Assembly (NCBI RefSeq): GCF_029212575.1
Contig: NZ_JARGPK010000055.1
Location: forward strand, 147,874-211,873
DNA length: 64,000 nucleotides
Reading direction: 5' to 3'
Source: Antarcticimicrobium sp.
GTDB lineage: Bacteria > Pseudomonadota > Alphaproteobacteria > Rhodobacterales > Rhodobacteraceae
The stretch's first letter is position 1, and every line of letters begins with the position of its first letter. Below, piece by piece: positions 47,736-55,555 of the stretch. Made by a program: the position numbers and the translations under genes. The notes below the pieces were generated by a model. That model ran no database searches. It was not told the DNA's origin and saw nothing but the letters and a program-made list of their open reading frames with translations.

Positions 47736-48245
47736 TCAGGCGGCCAGCCTGCGGAACCCGCCGTCCCAATAGACCAGCGCGCCCTGGTCCGGGTTGGTGA
47801 TCACCGCCCGCACCCGTCCGATCACGATGGAATGGGTGGCCCGGTCGATCATTTCCTCGACCTCGCAGTCGAAGGCGGCGGGCGCATCCGCCAGCAGCTG
47901 CGCGCCGGTCACCGCCGTCACCCAACCGGCCCCGGCGTAGCGGTCCGCCCCCTTGACGCCGCCGAACCCGCTGAAGCGTTTGGCCACCTCTTCGTGCTGC
48001 TTGCCCAGCGAGGACCAGCCGAACCGCCCGTAGCGTTCGAACATCGGCCAACTCGACGCGCTGCGGTTCACACAGGCCAGCAACAGCGGCGGCTCCGCCG
48101 AGAGCGAGATCGCCGAGGTGACGACGAGGCCGGTGCGCTCGGCGCCATCTCCCACCGTCAGCACCGAGCAGTTGCCGACCAGCGCGCGCATCGCGCCGGT
48201 GAAGCTCTTGGCGTCGGGGTCGGTGATCGGGGTCATCGCGTTCAC
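47736..48245 (-). CDS. Flavin reductase partner of the luciferase-like monooxygenase
   Basis: 169 residues, flavin-reductase-like split barrel: GLVVTSAISLSAEPPLLLACVNRSASSW (about 39-66) is the flavin-binding core, and CEVEEMIDRATHSIVIGRV the second conserved part. It should reduce FMN with NAD(P)H and supply it to the neighbouring monooxygenase. A GTG start at 48245 overlaps the upstream stop (GTGA); an ATG at 48236 is an alternative. Two-component flavin monooxygenases are typically coupled in this way. Confidence 0.88.
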   Translation of the reverse strand: MNAMTPITDPDAKSFTGAMRALVGNCSVLTVGDGAERTGLVVTSAISLSAEPPLLLACVNRSASSWPMFERYGRFGWSSLGKQHEEVAKRFSGFGGVKGADRYAGAGWVTAVTGAQLLADAPAAFDCEVEEMIDRATHSIVIGRVRAVITNPDQGALVYWDGGFRRLAA

Positions 48246-49333
48246 CGGATTCCCGCTTCGGCCAGGATCGGCAGCACGTTGTCGCGGAAGAAGGGGAATT
48301 CCTCGGCGTAATCGACGAAGGAAAGCGTGCTGCCGGCGAACCCGGTTTCATGCAGTTTGATGATCCCCTCGGCCACCTGCTGCGGCGTGCCGACAAGGGG
48401 GAAACCGCCGTGCCCCTGCGCCATCAAATAGCGGATCTGTGCCAGCAGGTCGTGCGGGAAACTGTGGGCATGGGCGAACTGCAGGTTGACCAGGTTGTCG
48501 ACCGCCTCCCAGTCGGCGTTGTCGTCGGTGATGTATTTCTGATAGGCGCGCGCCTCTGCCTCGGTCTCGCGGCAGATCACGTGGCTGAAGGTCAGCACGC
48601 CGACATCGCGGCCCTTGCCGCGCGCCTGTTCCTTCAACTCCTGGATCTCGTCCCTGGACCGGGCCAGGTCGATTGCGGGGGTAAACAGGTAGTTGGCGTT
48701 GTCGGTGGCGAAATCACGGCCCTGCGGCGATCCGGCGGCGTTCAGGATCGGCACCGTGCCGCTCAACGGCTTGGGGTCGCCCGCCACGTGCTTGAGGTTG
48801 AAGTACTTGCCGTCCCAGTCGAAATATTCTTCCGATTCCCACAGCTTGCGGATCACGTCGAGCCACTCCTGCGCATAGCCATAGCGGGTCTCGTGATCGT
48901 CGGGCAGGGTCAGCCCCAGCGCCTCGTACTCCGGCTTGTTCCAGCCGGCCACGATGTTCAGCCCGGCGCGCCCCTTGCCGATCTGGTCGATGGTGGCGAT
49001 CTGCTTGGCCACCACCACCGGGTTGTTGGCGGCGGTGTGGATGGTGGCGAAGACGGTCAGGTTCTGGGTATGGGCCAGCAGACCGGCGGCCCATGTCATC
49101 GTCTCCAGCACGCCGCCGTGAAAGTCGGTCTCGCCGCCATAACCGATCCAGCGGGCGATCGGCAGCATGAAGTCGATGCCCGCCGCATCCAGCATCTTGC
49201 CGAGCCTGAGGTTGTTCTCCCAGCTGTTGTTCCAGCGTTCCGGCGCCTTGGTCACGGTCATCCCCGAGGAGCAGTTGGACGAGAAGGTGCCGAGCTTGAA
49301 GCCGTCTCTTTTCATCATCAAATTAGTTGTCAT
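48242..49333 (-). CDS. Luciferase-like FMN-dependent monooxygenase (RutA/SfnG-like)
   Basis: 363 residues, TIM-barrel of the bacterial luciferase family. Conserved stretches are VVVAKQIATIDQIGKGRAGLNIVAGWNKPEYEALG, split as strand-helix units about residues 105-145, and ARWIGYGGETDFHGG about 60-75. The closest groups by sequence feel are RutA-type pyrimidine oxygenases and dimethylsulfone monooxygenases; the substrate here is unknown. It uses reduced FMN from the co-encoded reductase. GGAG sits about ten bases before the start. A MarR-like gene is divergent. Confidence 0.88.
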   Translation of the reverse strand: MTTNLMMKRDGFKLGTFSSNCSSGMTVTKAPERWNNSWENNLRLGKMLDAAGIDFMLPIARWIGYGGETDFHGGVLETMTWAAGLLAHTQNLTVFATIHTAANNPVVVAKQIATIDQIGKGRAGLNIVAGWNKPEYEALGLTLPDDHETRYGYAQEWLDVIRKLWESEEYFDWDGKYFNLKHVAGDPKPLSGTVPILNAAGSPQGRDFATDNANYLFTPAIDLARSRDEIQELKEQARGKGRDVGVLTFSHVICRETEAEARAYQKYITDDNADWEAVDNLVNLQFAHAHSFPHDLLAQIRYLMAQGHGGFPLVGTPQQVAEGIIKLHETGFAGSTLSFVDYAEEFPFFRDNVLPILAEAGIR

Positions 49334-49370
49334 TGCATGTATCTCCGTGTTGGACGTGGAAATACTGTGG

Positions 49371-49399
49371 ATTTTTAACTTGAAAGTCTATTTAAAAAT
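49371..49399. promoter_or_regulatory. AT-rich inverted repeat between the monooxygenase and MarR-like genes
   Basis: ATTTTTAA and TTAAAAAT are perfect inverted repeats 13 bases apart in an unusually AT-rich island of the 115-base divergent gap. It may be the operator of the MarR-like protein or part of the divergent promoters. A separate small hairpin (CCCGCA-TCGC-TGCGGG, 49412-49427) lies in the leader of the regulator gene. Confidence 0.4.
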
Positions 49400-49448
49400 T
49401 ACATTGCACCACCCGCATCGCTGCGGGAAACTCGCTGTCCGGAGGGAA

Positions 49449-49994
49449 ATGCTTGTGAATGCATCAAAAAACAGCGAGTCCGACGATGGGCCGGATTTTC
49501 TCTGGCACCTCTCGGGCGACCCCGGCGAGGTCAGCACGACCGAGGCGGAGTTTGCCCTGATGCGGGCGTTCGAGGGATTCGGGCGCTGGCAGTCGGAGTG
49601 TCTGGCTTCGGTCTGCGACCTGGCGGCGAGCGGGCCGGAGAACGCGCTTTTGCACATCATCCGGATGAACGACCGGCCCAAGTCGATCAAGGAACTGGCA
49701 CGGCTCACCAACCGCGACGACATCCCCAATATCCAGTATTCGCTGCGCAAGCTGACCGGCGCCGGGCTGGTCGAGAAACAGGGGTCCGGGCGGACCGGCG
49801 TCACCTATGAGGCGACCGAAGAGGGGCGCCGGGTCACCGACAGCTACAGCATCCTGCGCCGCAAACTGTTGATCGAGAAGATCAACAGCCTGCCCGGATT
49901 CCCCGAGCAACTGGCCGAGGCGACACGCGCGCTCAACCTGCTGACCGGGATCTACGAAGAGGCCGCGCGGGTGGCGGCAACGCACCGGCGCTGA
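49449..49994 (+). CDS. MarR-like winged-helix regulator
   Basis: 181 residues with a winged helix in the middle: ENALLHIIRMNDRPKSIKELARLTNRDDIPNIQ and YSLRKLTGAGLVEK, followed by a TGVTYEATEEGRRV wing and C-terminal helices for dimerisation. GGAGGG ends only two bases before the ATG at 49449, so the GTG at 49455 (eight bases away) may be the true start. It is divergent from the luciferase-like monooxygenase operon and probably regulates it in response to its substrate or product. Confidence 0.8.
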   Translation: MLVNASKNSESDDGPDFLWHLSGDPGEVSTTEAEFALMRAFEGFGRWQSECLASVCDLAASGPENALLHIIRMNDRPKSIKELARLTNRDDIPNIQYSLRKLTGAGLVEKQGSGRTGVTYEATEEGRRVTDSYSILRRKLLIEKINSLPGFPEQLAEATRALNLLTGIYEEAARVAATHRR

Positions 49995-50031
49995 GGTGCG
50001 GGGGCCAGCAGCGCGGCCCCCGACCGCTCCC

Positions 50032-51387
50032 TCAGCCCGCGGCGGAGAGCCCGGCGTCGAGTGCTGCGAGGATGATATCGGCCTCGTCGCTGGACAGGAT
50101 CAGTGGCGGCGACAGGATGATGTTGGGCCCCGAAACCCGCACCATCGCGCCGCTCTGATAGGCCACCTCCTGCACCGTGTTGATGGTCTTCTTGTCGATC
50201 GGCGCCTTGCTGGCGCGGTCGCTGACCAGTTCCATCGCGCACATCAACCCGTGGCCACCGCGCACGTCGCCGATCACCTCGTATTTCTCCTGAAGGGTCA
50301 GCAGGCCCTGATGCAGTTGCGCCCCGCGCGCGGCGGCGTTTTCCGGCACGTTCAGCCGCAACGTCTCGGCCAGACAGGCCAGCGCGGCGGCGGCCCCGAC
50401 CGGATGACCGGAGTAGGTGTAGCCGTGGCCGACGGCGGCGCGGCCGCTTTCGTCCTTCTCGAAGGTCTCGGCGACATGTTCGGCGATCATCACCGCGCCG
50501 AACGGGAAATAACCGTTGGTGATCGCCTTGGCGGTGCACATCAGGTCGGGCTGCACGCCCCAGTGGCGCGATCCGGTCCAGCTTCCGGTGCGGCCGAAGG
50601 CGGTGATCACCTCGTCCGCGATCAGCAGGATGCCGTGCCTGGAACAGATCTCGCGCACCCCGGGCATGAAGCTTTCGTGCGGCGGGATCACCCCGCCGGC
50701 CCCGAGGACCGGTTCCATGATCATCGCCGCGATGGTGCCGGCGCCCTGAAACGCGATCTCATCCTCCAGCGCCGACAGGCAAAGCTGTGCCAGCCGCTCC
50801 GGGTCGGTCTCATCAAACGGGTTGCGATAGGTATAGGGCGCCGGGATGTGGTGGCAGCCGGGCAGAAGCGGTTCGTACTGGGTGCGGAAGTTGGCGTTGC
50901 CGTTGACCGATGCGCCACCCATGTGGGTGCCGTGATAGCCCTTTTTCAGGCTCAGGAACTTGACCCGACCGGCCTCGCCCCGGATCTTGTGGTACTGGCG
51001 CGCCAGCCGCAGCGCGGTTTCCACCGAGTCGGATCCGCCCGAGGTGTAGAAGGCGCGGCTGAGTCCGTCGGGTTCGAAAAAGTCGCGCAGCTCTTCGGCC
51101 AGCTGGATCACCGCGTCATTGGTGGTGCCCCGGAAGATCGAGTAATAGGGCAGCTGGTCGAGCTGGGCCGCGATCGCATCCTTGATCGGCTGGCAGGAGA
51201 ACCCGAGGTTCACGTTCCACAGCCCGCCGACGCCATCGACCACCTCGTGGCCGTCCACATCGGTGATCCGCACGCCCTGGGCGCCGGTGACGATGGTCGG
51301 CGGGTTGGCCTGGCTGTCGGCCGGATGCGCCATCGGATGCCACAGCGACCGGGCGTTGTGTTCCTTTAGGAAATTGGAATCTTTCAT
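50032..51387 (-). CDS. Class III (omega) PLP-dependent aminotransferase
   Basis: 451 residues. The N-terminus LWHPMAHPADSQ and DGVGGLWNVNLG are typical of omega-amino acid:pyruvate and taurine:pyruvate aminotransferases. GSDSVETALRLARQYH binds the PLP phosphate (about 110-125), LLIADEVITAFGRTG has the PLP-pyridine aspartate (about 250), and the Schiff-base lysine lies in MCTAKAITNGYFP (about 280). It would deaminate a primary amine or omega-amino acid to an aldehyde, which fits the aldehyde dehydrogenase encoded in the divergent operon. AAGGAG precedes the start. Confidence 0.9.
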   Translation of the reverse strand: MKDSNFLKEHNARSLWHPMAHPADSQANPPTIVTGAQGVRITDVDGHEVVDGVGGLWNVNLGFSCQPIKDAIAAQLDQLPYYSIFRGTTNDAVIQLAEELRDFFEPDGLSRAFYTSGGSDSVETALRLARQYHKIRGEAGRVKFLSLKKGYHGTHMGGASVNGNANFRTQYEPLLPGCHHIPAPYTYRNPFDETDPERLAQLCLSALEDEIAFQGAGTIAAMIMEPVLGAGGVIPPHESFMPGVREICSRHGILLIADEVITAFGRTGSWTGSRHWGVQPDLMCTAKAITNGYFPFGAVMIAEHVAETFEKDESGRAAVGHGYTYSGHPVGAAAALACLAETLRLNVPENAAARGAQLHQGLLTLQEKYEVIGDVRGGHGLMCAMELVSDRASKAPIDKKTINTVQEVAYQSGAMVRVSGPNIILSPPLILSSDEADIILAALDAGLSAAG

Positions 51388-51475
51388 CGGGACAGCTCCT
51401 TGCTGGGGGCCACTCGGTCGAGGGCCGGATAGGGGGGCGCCGCCATGGCGGAGGCAAAGGGGAAAGGGGGGCGGG

Positions 51476-52255
51476 TCATGCGGCCATCCGCCTGGGATAG
51501 GCCGGCGGGCAGCTGCCGCCGATGTCCCGCGTCAGCGCCAATGCGGCGCGGTTCAACTCGGTTCGGATCAGGGCGCGCAGCTCCGCCGTCATGCGCGACA
51601 CCGGGGCGGCCACGGCCAGCGCGCCGATCGGCCTGCCATCGGCCCCGAAAATCGGCGTGGCGTGGGAATGCACGTCGGCCTCGAACCCGCCGATGGATTC
51701 GGCGATGCCCTCGGCGCGCACCCGGTCCAGCAACGCGCGGATCCGTTCGGGATCGGTGACGGTGTCGCCGGTATGGGCGGCCAGCGGCCGGGACAGCACG
51801 GCATCGACAAAGCCCGGATCGGCATAGGCCAGAAACGCCAGCCCGGAGGCGGTGCCGTGAAAGGAAATCACCTCGGCATCGTCCATCGCCACGCGGGTGG
51901 CATGGCTGGGGCTGTAGGCGTGCGCGATGGTGTTGAGCACCTCTGCGCGCACCAGTGAGACATGGGTGGTCTCGCCGGTCGCCGCGCTGAGCCCGTCGAG
52001 CACCCCGCGCGAGACGGTGAGGATCGGCACCGAGGCCTCGCGCAGGGCGGCCAGCCGCAGAACCTCCGGGCCCAGACGATAGGCGCGGCCCGTTCCGGCC
52101 TGTTCGACGAATCCCCCCGCCTGCAATTCGGTGAGCAGGCGATAGGCGGTGGCCTTGTTCATGCCCGAAAGCCGGGTGAGATCGCTGAGCCCGATCTCGG
52201 GCCGTGTCTGGGTGAAAAACGTCAGCAACGACAAGGCTTTGGTGACGGTACCCAT
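51476..52255 (-). CDS. IclR-family regulator
   Basis: 259 residues: N-terminal winged helix (KALSLLTFFTQTRPEIGLSDLTRLSGMNKATAYRLLTEL, split by the turn at about 28) and a C-terminal GAF-like effector domain (TGETTHVSLVRAE, GTASGLAFLAY, and a VAAPVSRM strand). It lies between the aminotransferase gene, same strand 88 bases downstream, and the divergent tctCBA operon, so it probably controls both. A clean palindrome before tctC is its likely site. Confidence 0.9.
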   Translation of the reverse strand: MGTVTKALSLLTFFTQTRPEIGLSDLTRLSGMNKATAYRLLTELQAGGFVEQAGTGRAYRLGPEVLRLAALREASVPILTVSRGVLDGLSAATGETTHVSLVRAEVLNTIAHAYSPSHATRVAMDDAEVISFHGTASGLAFLAYADPGFVDAVLSRPLAAHTGDTVTDPERIRALLDRVRAEGIAESIGGFEADVHSHATPIFGADGRPIGALAVAAPVSRMTAELRALIRTELNRAALALTRDIGGSCPPAYPRRMAA

Positions 52256-52328
52256 CTTTCATCGTCCTCCCGCTGCGATTGGATTGCAGGCTTTTTCATG
52301 TTTTTCGGCCAGCCGGTCTGCAATGGTG

Positions 52329-52388
52329 TTGACAGATCGGCGCGTGGGCTGTCAATCTAAAACAAACCAATGGTTCAAATAATGAACC
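52329..52388 (+). promoter_or_regulatory. tctC promoter with IclR-type operator
   Basis: TTGACA (52329-52334) and CAATCT (52353-52358), 18 bases apart, form a plausible promoter. GGTTCA-AATAA-TGAACC (52372-52388), a perfect 6-5-6 palindrome, lies just after the predicted transcription start, 19 bases before tctC, well placed for repression by the adjacent IclR protein. On the minus strand another TTGACA (52355-52350) may serve the iclR gene. Confidence 0.6.
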
Positions 52389-52407
52389 GGCAACAAGGAG
52401 GTCTGCA

Positions 52408-53346
52408 ATGAAACTTTCCCTTACCCTCGCCACGGCAGCGGCGGCGGCGCTGATGAGTGCCGGCGCGGCGCTGGCCGAATACCCCGAAAAGCCGGTAAAC
52501 TTCATCGTGCCCTGGCCGCCGGGCGATCTGGAGGATGTGCTGACCCGGATGATCGCCGAGGATTTCCAGACCGAATACGGCATCGCGGCGGCGGTGGTGA
52601 ACAAGCCCGGCGGCGGCGGCGGCCCTTTCCCCGGCGCCATCGAGGTGGCCAATGCGCCGGCCGATGGTTATACCATCGGTTCTTTCGTGATCGGCGTGCC
52701 GGTGGTCGGCCACCAGATCGACATCCCGCCGTTGACCCCGGCAAAGTTCGATCCGCTGGGCATCTTCCTGACCTATCCCTTCGTCATCGCCACCTCTGGC
52801 GACGCGCCCTATTCCTCGATGGCCGAACTGGCCGCCTACGCCAGGGAGAACGAGGTTGCGCTGGGCCATTTCGGCGACGTGCTGACACCGACCCAGGTGA
52901 CCAAGGCCTATGCCAAGACCGCCGGTTTCGACTTCGGCTCCGACGCGGCGTTTGACGCGCTCGACTGCAACACGCTGGCCAGCGGCGACGCGGATGTGAT
53001 CAACACCACACTGCAGCTGATCCTGCCCTGTCTCGACAGCGTCAAGGTTCTGGTCTCGATCACCGACGAGCGCATCCCGCTGATCCCCGACACCCCCACC
53101 ATCGGAGAGCTCGAGGCAAGCCTCGACATCGCGCTGTGGAACGGGCTCTTCGTGACCAAGGACACGCCGCAGGACGTGCGCGACAAGATCATCGCGGTGG
53201 CCAGCAAGACGGTGATGAGCGAGCGGGCGCAGAACGTCGCCAAGGAGACCGGCGCGCTGGTCTACTGGCAGAACGCCGATGACAGCGCCGCGCGCATCGC
53301 CAAGGACATCGACACCGTTGCCCGCATCGGCGAACTGCTGGAATGA
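52408..53346 (+). CDS. tctC: TctC-type periplasmic carboxylate-binding protein
   Basis: 312 residues with a signal peptide (to about residue 23, GAALA) and the Bug/TctC fold: YPEKPVNFIVPWPPGD, VVNKPGGGGG about 62-71, and late ERIPLIPDTPTIGEL. These proteins bind organic acids or related carbonyl compounds and deliver them to a TctAB carrier driven by ion gradients. AAGGAGG is seven bases before the start. First gene of the operon with tctB, tctA, aldehyde dehydrogenase and the Tm-1-like gene. Confidence 0.93.
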   Translation: MKLSLTLATAAAAALMSAGAALAEYPEKPVNFIVPWPPGDLEDVLTRMIAEDFQTEYGIAAAVVNKPGGGGGPFPGAIEVANAPADGYTIGSFVIGVPVVGHQIDIPPLTPAKFDPLGIFLTYPFVIATSGDAPYSSMAELAAYARENEVALGHFGDVLTPTQVTKAYAKTAGFDFGSDAAFDALDCNTLASGDADVINTTLQLILPCLDSVKVLVSITDERIPLIPDTPTIGELEASLDIALWNGLFVTKDTPQDVRDKIIAVASKTVMSERAQNVAKETGALVYWQNADDSAARIAKDIDTVARIGELLE

Positions 53347-53402
53347 TCTGCCCGGGGGGCCGGGGAATGTCCCCGGCCCCTGGCCCTGCGGAGTGACGCC
53401 AG

Positions 53403-53933
53403 ATGGCAACCGAACGTGAGCGCCGCTTTGCCGGACCCCGGCGCGGCCAGATCCTTTTTGCGCTGGGCTTCGTGGCGCTGTCGGTTCTGCTGCTGACGCA
53501 GATCGGCAGCCAGACCCGCTGGGCCGAGCGCACCGCCTTCTTTTCCCAACCCCGGTTCTGGCCGGCGGTGGGGCTGGGCGGCATGGTGTTGCTGGGCGGG
53601 CTGCACCTGAAGCGGCTGCCCTGGCGCCGTTTCACCACCGCCGACCGGGCCGAACTGCGCCGCTGGGCCTCGGTGCTGGAATACGCGGTCTGGTTCCTTG
53701 TCTACGTGCTGCTGGTGCCGCTGCTGGGTTACCTGCCTGTGACCCTGATCTTCGTGCCGCTGCTGGCCTGGCGCATGGGCTATCGCAGCCGGTTCATGAT
53801 GGTCGTCAGCCTCGTCTTCGCGGTGGCGGTGGTGGTGCTGTTCAAATCCTTTCTCGGCGTGAAGATCCCCGGCGGTGCGGTCTATGAGTATCTGCCCGGC
53901 GGATTGCGCAGCTTTTTCATCCTGAACCTCTGA
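53403..53933 (+). CDS. tctB: TctB-type small membrane subunit
   Basis: 176 residues with four predicted membrane helices (about 19-38, 55-72, 98-135 as a pair with a short turn, and 143-160). Low sequence conservation is normal for TctB; position between tctC and tctA identifies it. It assists the TctA permease. The stop overlaps the tctA start (TGATG). Confidence 0.88.
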   Translation: MATERERRFAGPRRGQILFALGFVALSVLLLTQIGSQTRWAERTAFFSQPRFWPAVGLGGMVLLGGLHLKRLPWRRFTTADRAELRRWASVLEYAVWFLVYVLLVPLLGYLPVTLIFVPLLAWRMGYRSRFMMVVSLVFAVAVVVLFKSFLGVKIPGGAVYEYLPGGLRSFFILNL

Positions 53934-55555
53934 TGGATCTTCTTCTCTCCGCAATCGAGATCCTGATGCGCTGGGACGTGGCGCTGGCGCTGCTGGTGGG
54001 CTCGGTCGGCGGCGTGCTGATCGGCGCGATCCCCGGCGTCGGCCCGGCGGTGGCGATCGCCATCCTGCTGCCCGCGACCTTTTCGATGGACCCGATCGTC
54101 GGGCTGACGGTGCTTTTGGGCATCTACGGCAGTTCCATGTACGGCGGCTCGATCCCCGCCATCCTGATCAACACGCCGGGCACCGCGGTCAACGCGCTGA
54201 CCACCTATGACGGCTACCCGATGACCGCGCGCGGAGAGCCGCGCCGCGCGCTGTCGCTGGCCTATTCGTCGTCCTTCTTCGGCGGCATCTTCTCGGTGAT
54301 CTGCCTGATCCTCTTCGCGCCGGTTCTGGCAAGGATCGCGCCGATGTTCGGCAGCCGCGAGATCTTTCTCGCGGCCCTTCTTGGCATCATCCTGGTGGTC
54401 GTCGCCCACCGGGGGCAGGCGCTGATGGCCGGGGCGCTGGCCGCCTTCGGCATCTTTCTGCAGACGATCGGGCTGGAGCCGGTGAAATATTCCCAGCGCT
54501 ACACCTTCGATCAGCCGTTCCTGCAGGGCGGCATCAACCTGATCGTGGTGGTGCTCGGCCTCTTTGCGCTCAGCCAGGCCTTCGTGCTGCTGACCAGCGA
54601 GGATGAGAAGATCCGCACCACCCGGCTCTCCGGCGGCAGCCTGTTCCAGGGGATGCGCGAGCTTTTGCGTCATCCGCGCATCGCCAGCGTCTCGGCGGGC
54701 TTCGGGGTGATCATGGGAATGATCCCCGGCGTCGGCGAATTCACCGCCCAGTTCATGTCCTATACCTACGCGCAGCGCACCTCGAAACGACCCGAGGATT
54801 TCGGTCGCGGCTCCTCCGAGGGGCTGATCGCGGCAGAGACCGCCAACAACGCGGTGCCTGCCGCCGCCATGGTGCCGCTGCTGGCGCTGGGCATCCCGGG
54901 CGAGGCGCTGACCGCGATGATGCTGAGCGTCTTCTACGTTCACAACGTGGTGCCGGGGCCGGGCCTGTTCCAGAACGACATGGATTTCGTCGTCGCCCTC
55001 TATATCGCGCTGCTGATCCTCAACCTGCTGGTGCTGGCCTTTCTCCTGGTGGCGACCAAATCGCTGATCCAGGTGGTCAAGATCCCCAACCGCTTTCTCG
55101 GGGTCTGCATCCTCACGCTCAGTTTCGTCGGGGTCTATTCGCTGCGCAACTCGGCTACCGATTGCGTGCTCGCGGCGGTCTTCGGGGTGCTGGGCTATAT
55201 CCTGAAACGGCTGTCGCTTCCGGCGGTGCCGATCATCCTCGGCATGGTTCTGGGCGGCATCATGGAGGTCAAGCTGCGCGCCGGAATGGCACGGGTGAAA
55301 ACCCCGCTCGACATGATCGACCGCCCGGTTTCCTTCATCCTTTTTCTTATCATCGTCTTGGTCCTGGTGATCCATGTCCGCCGTCTCTGGCTGGACCGCC
55401 GTGACCTCAAGGAGGCCGAATGGCTGAGCAATCACAGATCGACGAGCTTCGGCAGGCTGCTGTTGCGCCGCAAAAGCTCTTTCTTGATGGAACGTGGCAA
55501 GCTGCAGAGGGCGCGCCGCTTGAAGTGGTATCGCCGATTGATGGATCTGTTCTGA
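53933..55555 (+). CDS. tctA: TctA-type large permease, with an over-long C-terminus
   Basis: 540 residues, about twelve membrane helices. The family signature GAIPGVGPAVAIAILLPATF is at about 28-47 and its internal repeat MGMIPGVGEFTAQFM at about 260, with GIYGSSMYGGSIPAILINTPGT between. Typical TctA proteins are about 500 residues; the last ~45 here, starting in EAEWLSNHRST, are basic, lie entirely within the aldehyde dehydrogenase gene, and look like read-through after loss of the original stop. Transport function is probably intact. Confidence 0.92.
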   Translation: MDLLLSAIEILMRWDVALALLVGSVGGVLIGAIPGVGPAVAIAILLPATFSMDPIVGLTVLLGIYGSSMYGGSIPAILINTPGTAVNALTTYDGYPMTARGEPRRALSLAYSSSFFGGIFSVICLILFAPVLARIAPMFGSREIFLAALLGIILVVVAHRGQALMAGALAAFGIFLQTIGLEPVKYSQRYTFDQPFLQGGINLIVVVLGLFALSQAFVLLTSEDEKIRTTRLSGGSLFQGMRELLRHPRIASVSAGFGVIMGMIPGVGEFTAQFMSYTYAQRTSKRPEDFGRGSSEGLIAAETANNAVPAAAMVPLLALGIPGEALTAMMLSVFYVHNVVPGPGLFQNDMDFVVALYIALLILNLLVLAFLLVATKSLIQVVKIPNRFLGVCILTLSFVGVYSLRNSATDCVLAAVFGVLGYILKRLSLPAVPIILGMVLGGIMEVKLRAGMARVKTPLDMIDRPVSFILFLIIVLVLVIHVRRLWLDRRDLKEAEWLSNHRSTSFGRLLLRRKSSFLMERGKLQRARRLKWYRRLMDLF

